Positions 12,688-24,140 are shown, numbered from the stretch's first letter. The stretch is 64,000 bases of DNA from Epiperipatus broadwayi (GCA_028023455.1 JAQFVV010012394.1:33305150-33369149); one strand, 5' to 3'. The notes: generated by a model not told the origin, from the sequence alone. Numbers and translations: made by a program.

Positions 12688-12722
12688 ACAAAAATGCCAG
12701 TCTTTGAGCCTGGCATTTTTGT
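12688..12722. repeat. Perfect 13-bp hairpin
   Basis: ACAAAAATGCCAG (12688-12700) is the exact reverse complement of CTGGCATTTTTGT (12710-12722), with a 9-nt loop. Flanking sequences TTTAAAGATTTAATGT at about 12445 and 12780 are direct repeats around it, so it may be the centre of a small duplicated element. Confidence 0.8.
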
Positions 12723-13299
12723 AATTTTTTGAAATTAAATATAATATTTTTTTAATAGATTGCTTTAACAATTTATTTAAAGATTTAATGTGAATGTCTT
12801 TTTAATTAAACATTACTGAGTATGTCATTCATCTGAACTGTTTAGGAAATTGACAGACCATGAAAGCAAGAAGCACCTTAACACTGAATTATGAATGGGT
12901 ATTTGCAGCTGTTTCTGCAACTGGTTGAGAACTTCTACTGTGAAATATATACTATACCTTTGTAGTTAAAAGCACATGTACTGATTTTTTTATCAATGAT
13001 AGAATTACTTCCTACAAAAAATGTTGTGAATTTGATCACATGACATTGGTCAAACATTCACACATTTACCAATCAGACAACAGAGAAAATGAAAATTTTA
13101 TATGTAAGATTTGGGTCACTGCCGCTGATCTTTAAAGATTTAGTTGTAACTGAGAAAAATCGGTGTTGTGCCAAAGAAGTCTTTCCACATGTTCTAAAGG
13201 TTTGTTTTGATGCTTTAATATGAAGCCAAATAATAAAATATTATAATCAAAATCTTTATTACTCAGGAATTTGTATGAAGTTTGCCCACCAGAAGTTTC

Positions 13300-13530
13300 A
13301 GACCCTTTTCACATGATCACCATTTCCTATGCTTATAGCTTTATAGTTAAATAAACAGGTAAAATGTGGCTGCAGATCATAATATCTAGGTGTAATATTC
13401 TCAGATCCAAGACTCCTTACTAGACTAGAGGTATATGACTTGGCATTAGATAAAGATTTCATGTGCAAACTTTCCTGCATCCATCAATTACTAAGGATTG
13501 CACTGTGTATTACTATTATATGGAGAGTTT
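13300..13530. repeat. FB1 partial copy
   Basis: It shows the CACATGATCACCATTTCCTA outer end followed by an inner junction, CTCAGATCCAAGACTCC, TTGGCATTAGATAAAGAT and GCATCCATCAATTACT. Much of the left arm is deleted. Confidence 0.65.
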
Positions 13531-14179
13531 GCAGAAGTATTTGATATGAACCATAATCTATAATTCTTGAGCTTCCAAAATCTGCCCTTTATCAACACAC
13601 TAAATCGTAGTCACAGTATAAAATGATAAAACTGATTCAGTTATACAGTGTAATGGTGGAATTTGAAGGAGATTGCAAACATCTATCATATTAGTAAATG
13701 ATCATATTGCTACTAACCTTTATAAATAATTATAATACAACTCCATCACAGCTGTTTCAACCACATGACCACAAAATATCGTTACTTCCTATTTTTGATA
13801 GTTATTATCTCCGTTAAAAAATATTCCCATATCAGTTTTCACCAGTGGCATTTGGAGAGATTATAGAAAATGGAAGAAATTCAATTTTTTATAGTGAATC
13901 AAATTACAAAGTAAAAAAAAAAATGTTTTAAAGGAAGCTTCACTTTTTGGTGATCATGGCATTCTAATTCACTTTAAAACAAATTATTTAAATTATTAAA
14001 ATAAACTGAATTCCATAAGTAGTTTCTCTATTAAAAATAACTACATGGCCAACAAAGTTTGTGTTTATTAAGGGTTAAACAAGTGATTATATAGTAATAG
14101 TTTATATTTTTCTATTCGAGCTCTAAATTTTGCATTTAAACATAAATATAAGAATCTTTTGATGAGTGGAGTTGATTAA

Positions 14180-14720
14180 AAAAATACAATTTTGGAAATA
14201 GTTTGCAGCCATTTTGCATCAGGAGGAACTGCTGGTGCTACTCATTGGGTTTTATTTATCTGTTGAATTTTGCTAGAACTTATTTGGCAGCAGATTCTGG
14301 TAAAAGTGGAGAAGAGCGAGAATTTACAGATCTTGGGAATTGCCTTGTGAAAATTTTAAAAAATGATGGAATCAAGGGATTGTATCAAAGTTTCATTGTA
14401 TCTGTATAAGACATCATCATTTACCAGGCTTCATGCTTTGGGTTTTTACAGCAAAAGGAATGCTTCCTAATCCTAAAAATACATATTTAATTGTTTCTTG
14501 GTTAAGTGCTCAGACTGTTACAACAGTTGCTGGAATTGTTTCTCAATTATATGGCACAGTACATTGTCAACTAATGGTGCAAAGTAGACATGTCAAAGGT
14601 GAGTTCTTGTACAAAGGAACCTTAGATTTCTGGACTAAAATAGTAAGAACAGACAGGATCCCTCTGTTTTTTTCAAAGGTGCTTTAATATTAGTATTGTA
14701 TAATGAAATTAACCTTTGAT
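14180..14720 (+). pseudogene. ANT: ADP/ATP carrier (ANT, mitochondrial carrier family) processed pseudogene, 5'-truncated
   Basis: Translation in shifting frames gives recognisable ADP/ATP translocase from the middle of the protein to the C-terminus. In order these are an A-S-G-G-T-A-G-A-T stretch, [32 protein letters not shown], a KGMLPNPKNT stretch, a second repeat with QTVTTVAGIVS, and a degraded signature where the RRRMMMQSG nucleotide-site motif of the family has become H-C-Q-L-M-V-Q-S. The end reads F-F-K-G-A directly into L-x-L-V-L-Y-N-E-I, missing about nine residues normally between them. There is one frameshift near 14235 and a break near 14410. No introns interrupt it and the 5' half is absent, as expected for a LINE-mobilised retrocopy. 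It lies inside intron 2 of the arrestin gene and is not functional. Confidence 0.85.
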
Positions 14721-15044
14721 ATTTTAAATTTACTAGCACTGCAAAAAAAGGTAGTTGATTTTTATATTTTCATTTAATTATGAAAAGATAGATTTTTAAT
14801 CTGCAAACCAACATTTATTTTTGTCCATAAATAAGCATTTAATATTTAAAACAAAAAGAAATAATTTATTTAAGCTAAACTTTTTTTAAGGTGTCATTGG
14901 TTTATACTTCATTGGATCACAATGGCACATCATTTTAGTATACATGCAATCTGTTTTTTTAGAGTGGTGATAATTTAATATCTTAACACTTTTGATCAGA
15001 AAGGACAAAGTGAACTGAATTATTTTTATTATTAATTGGTTGTC

Positions 15045-15130
15045 TTTGACAATTTCGAGAGGTCAGTGACAGCTGCTTTACAAGCAGTTGTCCCAGGTTA
15101 GCTTCCCGGCTGATGCTATGAAACATGAGA
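15045..15130 (+). mobile_element. Class-II tRNA-derived SINE head (S2), plus orientation
   Basis: Box A is TTTCGAGAGGTCAGTGAC. The anticodon arm GCTGC/TTTACAA/GCAGT folds with a 7-nt loop (loop bases at positions 34-36 read TAC). A long variable region follows, and then a box B-like GGTTAGCTTCCC. The long variable arm and box A form are Leu/Ser-like. The sequence ends before a full 3' acceptor strand, so I call it a SINE or tRNA pseudogene. Confidence 0.65.
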
Positions 15131-15419
15131 AAAAAATATAAAAAACTATTCCTCTACTACTCTTTTGGAAAACTTAAAATAATGGTAATAAATAATAGTG
15201 ATAGTAAAAGATATGTGGACTTCTGAAGTTAATCAGTCTTGTACAATAAAAATGGTTTATAAATTTTAAAAAAATAATTAAAATGCTGACTACAGATTTT
15301 AATTTTCATATTTAAATTTATCATTTCTGATTCTGATCTTTCTGTCTTTATTGTTGTTTCTTAAGATAATAAAATTTAGAGATTCAAATAAAAGGCAACA
15401 TTTATGGCTAATTTGTTAC

Positions 15420-15835
15420 TTTTGAATTGGATCCTTTCTAAAAATAACTCCTTATGCAGTATTTTTAATTATTATAGGCTTATAAATAGTTAAGTTTTTA
15501 CTCAGCTTTAAAAAATTTACTAATTTCATATTTACGAAAAAAAAAAAATGTTTTAAATTTCATTTTTAAACTATAAAAAGTTAACAATTGTGGAATTCAT
15601 TAAAAAAATTCCAATAAGTAATCTAACCCTCATTATACCAAAATGAAATTTATTTTTCTGTATTTTTGTTTTCTAAGGAGTCTTACATAATATTTTTAAT
15701 TGTTGTAGATTTACAAATAGTAAGTTTATTTTATTCAGTTTTAAAATTTTAATTATTTAATATTTATGAAAAAATTGTTTAAAATTATAAAAAATAAATC
15801 ATGTGGAATTGCTAAAAATATGTCATGGTATATGA
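15420..15835. repeat. Diverged direct duplication, about 240-bp offset
   Basis: The region from TATTTTTAATTATTATAGGC (15460) through ATTTACGAAAA and AATTGTGGAATTCATTAAAA resembles 15690-15825 (TATTTTTAATTGTTGTAGAT, AATATTTATGAAAAAATTGT, ATGTGGAATTGCTAAAAATA). It is intronic and non-coding. Confidence 0.55.
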
Positions 15836-16149
15836 TGTTCGTTGTTCCTTTATTGTTAAGTTTTCCCTGTGAAATAGTGTTTTTCATTTCAATTTTTAAA
15901 AAATTTGAATTACTAGTTCAGACAACATTATAAAAACATTTTCATGACTTACACTAAATAGTGACCTGACATTTGCTGTAGGTAAATAATGATAACACCT
16001 ATTTTCAGTCAGGTAAGGTTTTGAATTAATCTATAATACAAAAATGTGTTTCTACTTCAAATTATCTTCCTAATCTATATCTTGCTAATTAAGAAGATGT
16101 AACAAATCATGAAAGTCAAAGCTTGCTACATTTTGACTTTTTTTTTTTT

Positions 16150-16250
16150 TCATGTGTCATAGCATCAGACGGGAAGTGAACCCGCTAACCTGGGACAACT
16201 GCTTGTAAAGCAGCCATCGCTGACCTCTTGACCACCAATGCTTGACAACT
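16150..16250 (-). mobile_element. S2 class-II tRNA-derived SINE copy, minus orientation
   Basis: On the minus strand it reads TGGTCAAGAGGTCAGCGATG, then the same anticodon arm, then GGTTAGCGGGTTCACTTCCC and ATGCTATGACACATG. A T-run at 16138-16152 (poly-A on the element strand) follows. With the copy at 15.05 kb it makes an inverted pair about 1.1 kb apart. Confidence 0.7.
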
Positions 16251-16254
16251 TTTT

Positions 16255-17685
16255 GACTTTTTTGCATTTTAAATGCATGTCTAGACCTTGAGGTTGAAAA
16301 AACATTTATAAAATAGAACACAGTTAATTATAACAATATATACAATATGAAGAGAAGATTGAGAAATTAGTCTTACCTTGATGATATATGATAACTTTAA
16401 TAAAAATATTTTGAAAATATTTAAATTACAAAGTAAATTTATTACACACAAGTAAGCTATTCAAATATAGGAAAAGATGTATACATTGTTACAAATATAC
16501 TTAAACTAATGACATGCGTCCTGATAACATAACTATATACTGTCCAGTATGGCATCATGAATGCAAATTGATAGTTCTATGAGATCAAAAGAAAAGCATG
16601 ACTGTTTACAAGATCTTTGAACCACTATCATATTATGATAGCAAACACAGGGAAATTCTAATGCTGTATGGTTGGTCCAAGCACTTGCTTCTGTGAGTCA
16701 CAGATGTGATAGTATTAGAAAATGGCAAAATAAAGCATTCTGGGACCAGTATTTATGTAACAGTCAATGACCAGTTAAAATAAATAAATGCCCGAATTTG
16801 TCATTTTTAGGGGGAAATGTTAATATACAAATAATTGATAAAATGGCCGATTTTGTCATTATTTATTTAAAAACCTGAAAAAAATTATAAAATAAAATTA
16901 CTTGCCTTGCTTATGCTGATTATATGCATTGCTTTTATTGATAATAAAATGAAAACCTTCGTCTTTAAATAGTTTACAAGAAGCTTTATGAAAGAGGAAT
17001 CAAGATGTGATATAGATTTGATGGAAGGGTTTTTAATTTAAACCAATAAAAAACTAATTTTTATTTGCTTATATTTAACTTAATCAATTTTTTTCTTGCC
17101 TATTTGTCTGAGAAATCTTGTAACTCAACTTTCATCCACTTCGTAATTTCTGATATTGGCTGAACCTTTGCAAATATTTATTTCTAATGGTGATGCATTT
17201 TTTTAGACTTTGCAAATAATTTTAGCAAAAAACTTTAGTGAAAAATTTACATTTTTAATATTATATGTAACATTGATGTTAGCAGTAGCTATAATGTATG
17301 CTATTCTGTTCAACATTTCCAAATATAATTTGAATAAATTCAGCTCATTATTACACTTGATTTTGTGCATCTTAAGTCAATATGAGCCTTATTTTCCTGG
17401 TATAATGACATAGGATTTAAATCAGACATACTTTCTGGACTCGAGAGTGAAATTTTTGCAGGGATGTTAACGCAGATGTACAATTAAATTTGAATTAAAC
17501 TGAAAAATTTCAGCTTACTGAGCATGCTCAGTGTTCCAAATTTTTGAATTAATTTTATTATGAAAAATAATGAAATTATTAAAATATAGACCAATAGTTG
17601 TAGTTATGGAAACAAAAATTGAAATAAAAAAGTCACCAAACTGGAATTACAGCAAAGACTATATATATAATAAAATACATCACCT
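16255..17685. other. Intronic stretch, nothing recognised
   Basis: Low-complexity A+T-rich DNA. A short direct repeat (GAATTTGTCATT / GATTTTGTCATT) lies at about 16794-16860. Confidence 0.5.
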
Positions 17686-17689
17686 AACC

Positions 17690-18145
17690 ACCACCTCTTA
17701 TGCTTGTGTATAACTGTTGTTAAAACAGGCAAAACTCACTATATGTATTGCCACACCCAGCAAGCTAGAGTAATCAATAGATGCCAGAAGGCTTATGCAT
17801 AAAATCCCCATCTAGTGCCTACTCATCCAATATCCCCAGACTAGTTTCTGGCTTGGATTGAAAACATTAAGGTGTTTTCAGATTAAGACTCGTAGTTTTG
17901 TAGCTAAGTGGAGATAAAAGGTGGCTGCTGGAGGGTTGCATTAGATCCTAAGATCTAGATGCAATGCTCTCAGATCCAAGGCTCCTCACTGACAAAGGCC
18001 ACAAGCCAGAAACTAGTCTGGGGATATTGGATGAGTAGGCACTAGATGGGGATTTTATGCACAAGCCTTCTGGCATCCATTGATTACTCTAGCTTGCTGT
18101 GTGTGGCAATATGTATAGTGAGTTTTGCCTGTTATAATAAGATAC
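17690..18145. repeat. FB1 subfamily copy with very well matched arms
   Basis: The left arm 17725-17860 and right arm 17997-18145 are nearly perfect reverse complements: AGGCAAAACTCACTATA against TATAGTGAGTTTTGCCT, and CCCCAGACTAGTTTCTGGCT against its complement. The spacer is about 135 bp and includes AGGTGGCTGCTGGAGGGTTG. It shares outer sequence (ATGCTTG...AAAACAGGCAAAACTC) with the 24.76-kb copy. The low divergence of the arms suggests recent insertion or arm conversion. Confidence 0.8.
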
Positions 18146-18149
18146 ATCA

Positions 18150-20015
18150 GTATACAGTGATGTAAAACATCTTATAACAATATTAACATCAATATTATTG
18201 ATTAGTCATAGAATTAGAATATCTAATAAACATACATCAAAACCTCTAGACATACCACAAAAATCTTTGCCTTGGGTGAGCATGACAGCCATGTTTTAGA
18301 CAACTCTGGTTTAGAGTAATTGGTAGCTTGTTAGATAGAAAAGCAGAATTAAACATTGAACAGCAACACCAACTCTGATGTAGTCTTGCTGCTTTAAAAT
18401 ATGTTTGAAGACAAGTTATTTCATCACAGAGATGCAGTAATTCTCATTGTAAAATAAAGTTACATTTGATGAAATCATTAAACCAGTTTGTACATTCTTC
18501 ATCATTTTAGGATGTGATGAAATTTGTTCATAATAATTTTGTGAAGCAAATATAAACAAGTCTTCCTAAAAAGGTTTTTATAGTGAAAATGGTTTTAAGG
18601 TTAATATAATCTCCATGAAAGTACACTGCCATTTATATTACATAGAACATTGTTAAAAACATTACAGATGAGAATATCATTAATATGAGTATCAAGTGTC
18701 CAAACAAAATTTCAAAGGTGACCTTTAAATTTTTATTTTTTAAAAAAATGTCTCCACAGTGCAATAAATATTTACCTTTCCACAATCTGTTAAAAGTAGA
18801 TAGATTACCAAGTCCATATTCACATGGTAGTGGTATAATGACTTAGTTCAATCATGTCTGAGTCATGAGATGTGGTATAATCATATTTTATGCCATAATG
18901 CATGATTCTCTTTAATGCTTCCCATGTTTTCACAAATTCATGCAAAGCACTTGACATAGTTTAAATATTTCAAAGATTTCCATAATAGTGAAAAGATGGC
19001 TAGTTCTCTTTCCAAGCTGCTTGAAGTTTTAATCATGAAGATTACGAGATATATGAAATGCAATGATTGGGTTTCATATCTCAACCACAATTGAACAATG
19101 CACTAAGATTAAATTTCATTTTAAATTGAGCAAAATTGCTACAAAAATGTTTAAAATGTTTCAAACTATGAATAACAGTAAAATTATAAATCATACGACT
19201 GTATTTTGCATGATGTCATAATAATATGGAGAGGACTGAAGCTAATCAATAAAGGTATAATAAAACTCAGTCACATTTTATACCATAACCTATGTTCCAG
19301 ACATTTTATTGTCTTTGCTTTAAATTTTTTTTTTTTGGGGGGGGGGTGTGTGAATAGATAAGCTATATCATTATATAAGCCATACGTTGATTTAGACAAG
19401 TCACTATGGGTAACTTGAAGAAATAAATAACCTTTTCACTAGAATCTGCTGCATATGATACAAAACTTCAATTAGACAAATCTTTGAGTCTTTCAGAAAA
19501 AAAGTATTTCAGTTGGAAGAGTTTAAGACCCCATATCCCATGATGCCAAGCAAACTAAAAAGATTATGTGAAGTATGGGGATGTACCTGGAACACATGAT
19601 TTTGCTGGTATAATGATATAAAATTAATCTTTAGTTCTTTTATCATTTTTCCTTTTTTTCTGGAGTTAGAATGATCATTTAGACTACTCTGATTCAATTA
19701 AAAATAAGCTGCTAATAAGATGAGAATCGTAGTATTATTATTTTTTATAGTTTAGATTCCATTGAAAATATTTTATTTGTATCATGTCAAAGTACCAATA
19801 GAGGTTTTATTTTTAAAAATATATAAAATTGTTTATAAAATATTAACTCATGTTTAAGCCTGGGTAATGTGTCAAAAGTTTCTCCTGTTTTTAACATGTT
19901 TTTATCGAGCCCCCCCCCCCCCCATTGATATTGTATAAAGCCTTACATAATGTCTTAGGCACATCCAGAAATAATTGTTGAAATAATTTCTAACATATTT
20001 TAAGAGAAAACTTAA
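18150..20015. other. Intronic stretch with a short motif shared with 47.75 kb
   Basis: ATTTCATTTTAAATTGAGCA (about 19114) recurs at about 47752, and nearby sequence is loosely similar, so a low-copy dispersed repeat is probable. G-run (19337-19346) and C-run (19911-19923) homopolymers are present. Nothing coding. Confidence 0.4.
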
Positions 20016-20019
20016 AACT

Positions 20020-20530
20020 ACAAAGCTCTTGGAGTACAGAAGTAGCCTATCCAACCGCAATGCTATGATATGGTGTTCGAATCTGGGACAAGTAAAATTC
20101 TTTTCACAAGACTTAAAATGTTTCACTAAAACAGTTTGTCTATACCCAATCCAGCTAATTATCTAACATTGGCTAGTATCTAGGTATTGGCTAATCTTAG
20201 GTAGGAAGTAAAATTAGGGTTTCTACACTTATAAGTAAGATCTCATTTTCTTCAAATAATCACTAATCAATTTTTAGGTTAAAGATGAATTTTTAGTCCA
20301 TATCTATAACATTAATTAAAGATGGATATATCTATTACAATCAAACGAAACTACATGGAATAATTAATTCAAACCACACTTTTTTCTGAGTATCACATTA
20401 ATAAAGATATATGGAAAATGTAAATTGAGATTAAAACAAGGAAGAGGTGGGAAAATTGCTCAAACTGTCACCGCCCCGCAATTGGCGATTCTAGTTAACG
20501 CTTTCTGCTCTTTATCGGCCTCTTATGTTT
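20020..20530. repeat. SINE-like dispersed repeat (S3), interrupted copy
   Basis: It shares with 30500-30740 the order GTTCGAATCTGGGACA (box B-like), ACCCAATCCAGCTAAT / TAACCCAGTTAAATA, and a tail near AATTGGCGATTCTAGT / AAATGGCAAATCTAGT. About 230 bp of unrelated sequence lies between the head and tail here. Confidence 0.4.
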
Positions 20531-20824
20531 AACTTTATATTAAAACTACAATAAGTATACATATAATTAATTATTATGAGATATTATTAGTGTACAATAT
20601 CGCAAGTAAAAACAACGAGTTTATATTTTTTCTTTTTTTATTGTTCTTTTTTTTAATACAAAATAATGTGAAACTGTAAATATATATATATTTAAAATCG
20701 ATAAAAGAAAAGGATTAAAATTCTTATTCAACCACGTATTATTATAACTATTATCATAATTAATATATGGAATATTTTTTTTACTTCCTTCTATTTAAAA
20801 ACTGCTAATAGAATTAATTATTAC

Positions 20825-20939
20825 CATGATTTGTCACAGGTGATAAAAATTCCAGAAGTATTTGACCCGTCAGCTTATCTCCAGGAGCATAAACTTTTTT
20901 ATCTAAGGTAATCGTAATACTGTGATAAATATCACCAAC
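20825..20939 (-). CDS. Alpha-arrestin exon 2 (N-domain first strands)
   Basis: This is a 115-bp minus-strand exon. The acceptor is CATAG preceded by a T-rich tract (polypyrimidine on the minus strand), and the donor is G|GTAATA at 20824. It encodes VGDIYHSITITLDKKVYAPG followed by a D-K-L-T-G-Q-I segment. The pattern is a short beta-strand, then Y-x-PG-D/E, then a hydrophobic strand with GxI/V, the hallmark opening of alpha-arrestin N-domains. The exon starts in phase 0 and ends in phase 1, after the codons for N-H and the first base of a Gly codon. The surrounding DNA is intronic and carries no competing ORF. Confidence 0.85.
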
Positions 20940-21214
20940 CTATGAAAAAAAAAACCAATATATTACTGTATATAGAAAGAATGCGTAAGTATTGCGTGTG
21001 CGTATTCTGAATATTAATTTTTATTTGAAAAAAATAAAAAAAATATTTCTAAAGACTTTAGAATGGGTTTGAGACTTTCAAGCTCCCCTGAGCTATCCAC
21101 TCCATCTTATATAGTCAATACACATGATCACATACAGGTGAAAAAGATAAATGGTCTTCAATATCCCTCTTTTGTATGTTTAAATGGACATATTAAGGTC
21201 CTATATATGAGGGG

Positions 21215-21640
21215 TCAGTGTGACTTAAAGTCACATGGGTATGACAACAATATTGGCATCATCAAAGGATTTGAGCATTCTATCATGAGATTTTCAATGA
21301 TATGGATGACGAGTTGGAGGATGGAGAAAATTGAAGCCTGTTTATTGAAGTTTGTAGATTTGCTATCTTAGATGGAGAAAATTGAAGCCTGTTTATTGAA
21401 GTTTGCTATCTTAATATAAATTGAGCACTGATTATATATGTGTGTGTGAGAGAGATGAAGATTTAGACTAATTGATGAATGCTAGTTCAGCATGAAATAC
21501 ATTTATTGGAGATCATTTATCTTTTTCACATATGATGTGATCATAATGATGTAAGATGAAGTGGATAGCTGAGAGGTGTGTTGAAATCCATTCTACTTAC
21601 ATCTAAAAGTTCAGTATATACATTATACTTGTTTACTTAT
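21215..21640 (+). repeat. R2 dispersed repeat, copy 1
   Basis: It shares TGAAGCCTGTTTATTGAAG, TATCTTAATATAAATTGAGC, GCATGAAATACATTTATTGG and GAGATCATTTATCTTTTTCA with copies at 28.1 and 33.8 kb. An internal 51-bp duplication is present (ATGGAGAAAATTGAAGCCTG at 21321 and 21372). Origin unknown; no coding traces were seen. Confidence 0.7.
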
Positions 21641-22359
21641 TCTCATTCTAAAGTCTTTATTTGTATATGAGAAAGAAGCTATGAATTCTAAGACACTCTT
21701 TAAGTGGTTTGCAAGATTTTATGGTGAGAGGTTGAAAATGAACAATGAAGGTATAAAGCACACTGCCATATTTCATGCCTGACACTAGCGTCATAAAATT
21801 TTTGTAGCGAAAAGCTAAATTGCCCTCACTGTATAATAAATGCATCAATTCAGAAGTGGTACTGCAGGCAACTTGGAAAAGGAATGAGTCACTTTTTCAC
21901 TGGTACATGCTGGGTTTATTACTACCAAATATATGTTACACATTAAAACAATATATAACATTATAATATTTAAAAGTTGGTATAATTTGATGAAGATTTT
22001 GGTGTTAAAAATAATCCTAATTTCAGCAATGACTTTAATGTAACAAGTCCATAAGCAATATAGATAAACATCTGATATTGGTCAATAAATGAATATTTGA
22101 TTATTTTCTATTAAAGAAAAAAAACATTTAAATTTTCTAGCTCATTTCTGGTTGGCGTATGATAGCTAAATTATGCTAATTCTTAGCTATAGTGGAACTA
22201 TAATGGTTGCTATATTTTGTTCCAAGCCTCCCTCACATCATATTCTATTAATAGTTCATATTTTGTTAAACATCGATTACAATAGAAAGTACTTGGTGCT
22301 TATTGAAAAGCATATGTACAGTTTTCAATACATATAACAGACTTTTTTATTTATATCAT

Positions 22360-22450
22360 CATCTTCTTCATCTATTGTTGATCCACTGTAGAATGAAGGT
22401 CTCTTTAAGTTCAATCCATCTTCTCTGATCTCTCTTTTCCACATTACCCC
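22360..22450 (-). mobile_element. LINE family L-A 3' terminal fragment, minus orientation
   Basis: The sequence carries the CATCATC-type end, then GTAGAATGAAGGTCTC and a stretch matching the reverse complement of the 22.88-22.93 kb end. Only the last roughly 90 bp remain. Downstream at 22450-22570 is a short motif shared with 32.48 kb (inverted) and 47.07 kb, which is probably another part of the same element. Confidence 0.5.
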
Positions 22451-22689
22451 TTAACTGATATTTCAGTTAAGAAAGACTATTGTATTTCTTAATCTTAAAC
22501 TCAAAGGTAAAAAGGCTATAAACTCACCACACTGGCTAATGCATGCTGATAAGCAGCTCACCCATGTTCATAAATTATATAAATAATCACATAGATTAAA
22601 TAACAATTTAAATATATTTGCATATATAAATTAAAATTATAGTATAAACAAAACTTTAAAAATTGTAATATAGTTACTAAAAACAGATT

Positions 22690-22945
22690 GATGAAGCATT
22701 ATTATTGAGTTGGGCTGGACATATTGCTAGAGAAGATGTTAATAGATGGACAATTGAAATCTTAAACTGGATTCCAACAGATTGTAAAAGACCTAGAAAG
22801 AGACCCCATATTAGATGGATGGATGAAATAAGAAAGTGTGCAGGGGTGATATGGAGAAGAAATGCTAAAGATTGGAGATGGTTTGAACTTGGAGAGACCT
22901 TCATCCTGCAGTAGAATGATAATGATTGATGATGATCACATTATT
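22690..22945 (+). mobile_element. 3' end of RTE/jockey-like LINE (family L-A), best-preserved copy
   Basis: This copy is open over 69 codons (22705-22911) and reads S-W-A-G-H-I-A-R-E, then N-R-W-T, I-L-N-W, K-R-P-R-K-R-P, R-W-M-D-E-I, W-R-R, and ends in F-I-L-Q followed by a stop. This is the conserved C-terminal tail found downstream of the RT in many endonuclease/RT LINEs (W-A-G-H-x-x-R ... R-P-x-x-R-W-x-D-x-I). A TGAT/GAT-rich short tail follows at 22915-22937, typical of the family's 3' end. It serves as the reference copy for the other, more decayed ends here. Confidence 0.85.
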
Positions 22946-23029
22946 TTATGCTACTGAATTTGCAGTCACTCAAAAAAATAAAAAAAAAACTTAAGCTATT
23001 ATATATATATTTAAATAAAATGAATAATA

Positions 23030-23110
23030 AAGTGTCAAAATTTCATTGATTACTCTGGTTGGCACAGTGTGGCACTACTGTATGGAGAGTTTTGCCTTGT
23101 TTATACACAA
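23030..23110 (+). repeat. FB1 terminal fragment
   Basis: Only the outer right end is present: TTCATTGATTACTCTGG, then GTGGCACTACTGTATGGAGA and TTTTGCCTTG. Confidence 0.6.
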
Positions 23111-23206
23111 TTAAACATGTTTTGGTTGATATCTTTTTCATTCAATAACATTTTCTTTCTATGGAAACACGATAGGAACCTCATTATCAGCAGACTAAAA
23201 TCATAC

Positions 23207-23416
23207 TGATTTCAAAATCTATACATTCATCCCTCCTTGCCATTTCCCATTTCACATTTTTATTAAACTCTTCAACTTTATACTTCCTAATGCAGTATAA
23301 GAATATATTATTGATTTCAAAATCTATACATTCATCCCTCCTTGCCATTTCCCATTTCACATTTTTATTAAACTCTTCAACTTTATACTTCCTAATGCAG
23401 TATAAGAATATATTAT
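23207..23416. repeat. Perfect 105-bp tandem duplication
   Basis: The unit 23207-23311 recurs at 23312-23416 with no difference that I can see; the unit starts TGATTTCAAAATCTATACAT. Identity implies a very recent duplication or an assembly duplication. The 103-codon minus-strand open frame here is produced by this duplication. Confidence 0.9.
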
Positions 23417-23429
23417 AGTTCTTTGTTTC

Positions 23430-24140
23430 TGTCACTACTAAATCAAAAAATGTCATTGATACTTGTGAGTTTTCCAGTAAACCAAGATGGCAGTCCATAT
23501 TTTTGATAAATATACAGTTTCACGGGCCCACTGAATGTTTACAAAACTTTGTATTTAATATTTTTTTATTATTATTATTTTTAAAAAAAATTATTGTGAG
23601 AAAAATTAAATACAAAAGTTAAGCTTTATTTATTGTTTGTATTAAACTTATTAATTGAAAACTGAAAAAGAAATAAATAAAATTGAAATAAAAATTCTTA
23701 ATGAAATTTATCAGAATTTATTACTTTTTAAAAAAATTTAATAATTAATTTAGTATTTTTGAATTAAATGAACTAATACAAACAAAAATATACAAAAATA
23801 AGGCGTAAATATGTAATTAATTTTTTCCACAGTGATTTTTTTTTTAAAATGACAGTAATATTATAAATAAGGATTAACTCATCAGAGTATGCACTTTAAT
23901 AATCTCTGTGCACTCTTCTGTAAGCATTCACCAGGGCTTTAATCTATTGGGTGCCTGAGTTATAAATTATCAATTGAATTGTATAAACCTATTAGATAAA
24001 AATAAAATGTACATATTAAATACATTTTGTAAACATTCTGTGAGCTTCTGAAACTAAACATTTATCAAAAATACAGACTGCCATCTTGGTATACCAGAAA
24101 ACTCACAAGCATCATTTCATTTTATCACTGAAGAAAAAAA
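23430..24140. repeat. Inverted-repeat element FB3, about 140-bp arms
   Basis: Sequence at 23430-23570 (GTGAGTTTTCCAGTAAACCA, AGATGGCAGTCCATATTTTT, GAATGTTTACAAAACTTTG) returns inverted at 23990-24140 (CAGACTGCCATCTTGG, CCAGAAAACTCACAAG, AATACATTTTGTAAACATTC). The roughly 420-bp centre is very A+T-rich. It has the look of a non-autonomous DNA element; terminal bases and target duplication were not resolved. Confidence 0.65.

Noticed and set aside
15045-15130. A functional tRNA gene
   Set aside because: The acceptor stem is not complete, the anticodon TAC (Val) does not fit the class-II variable arm, and near-copies are dispersed with poly-A or poly-C edges, as for SINEs.
21063-21371. 102-codon plus-strand frame as a gene
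   Set aside because: Its second half is R2 repeat sequence, and the first half has no recognisable domain.
23187-23498. 103-codon minus-strand frame as a gene
   Set aside because: The frame arises from the perfect 105-bp tandem duplication and has a repeated peptide; no family resemblance.
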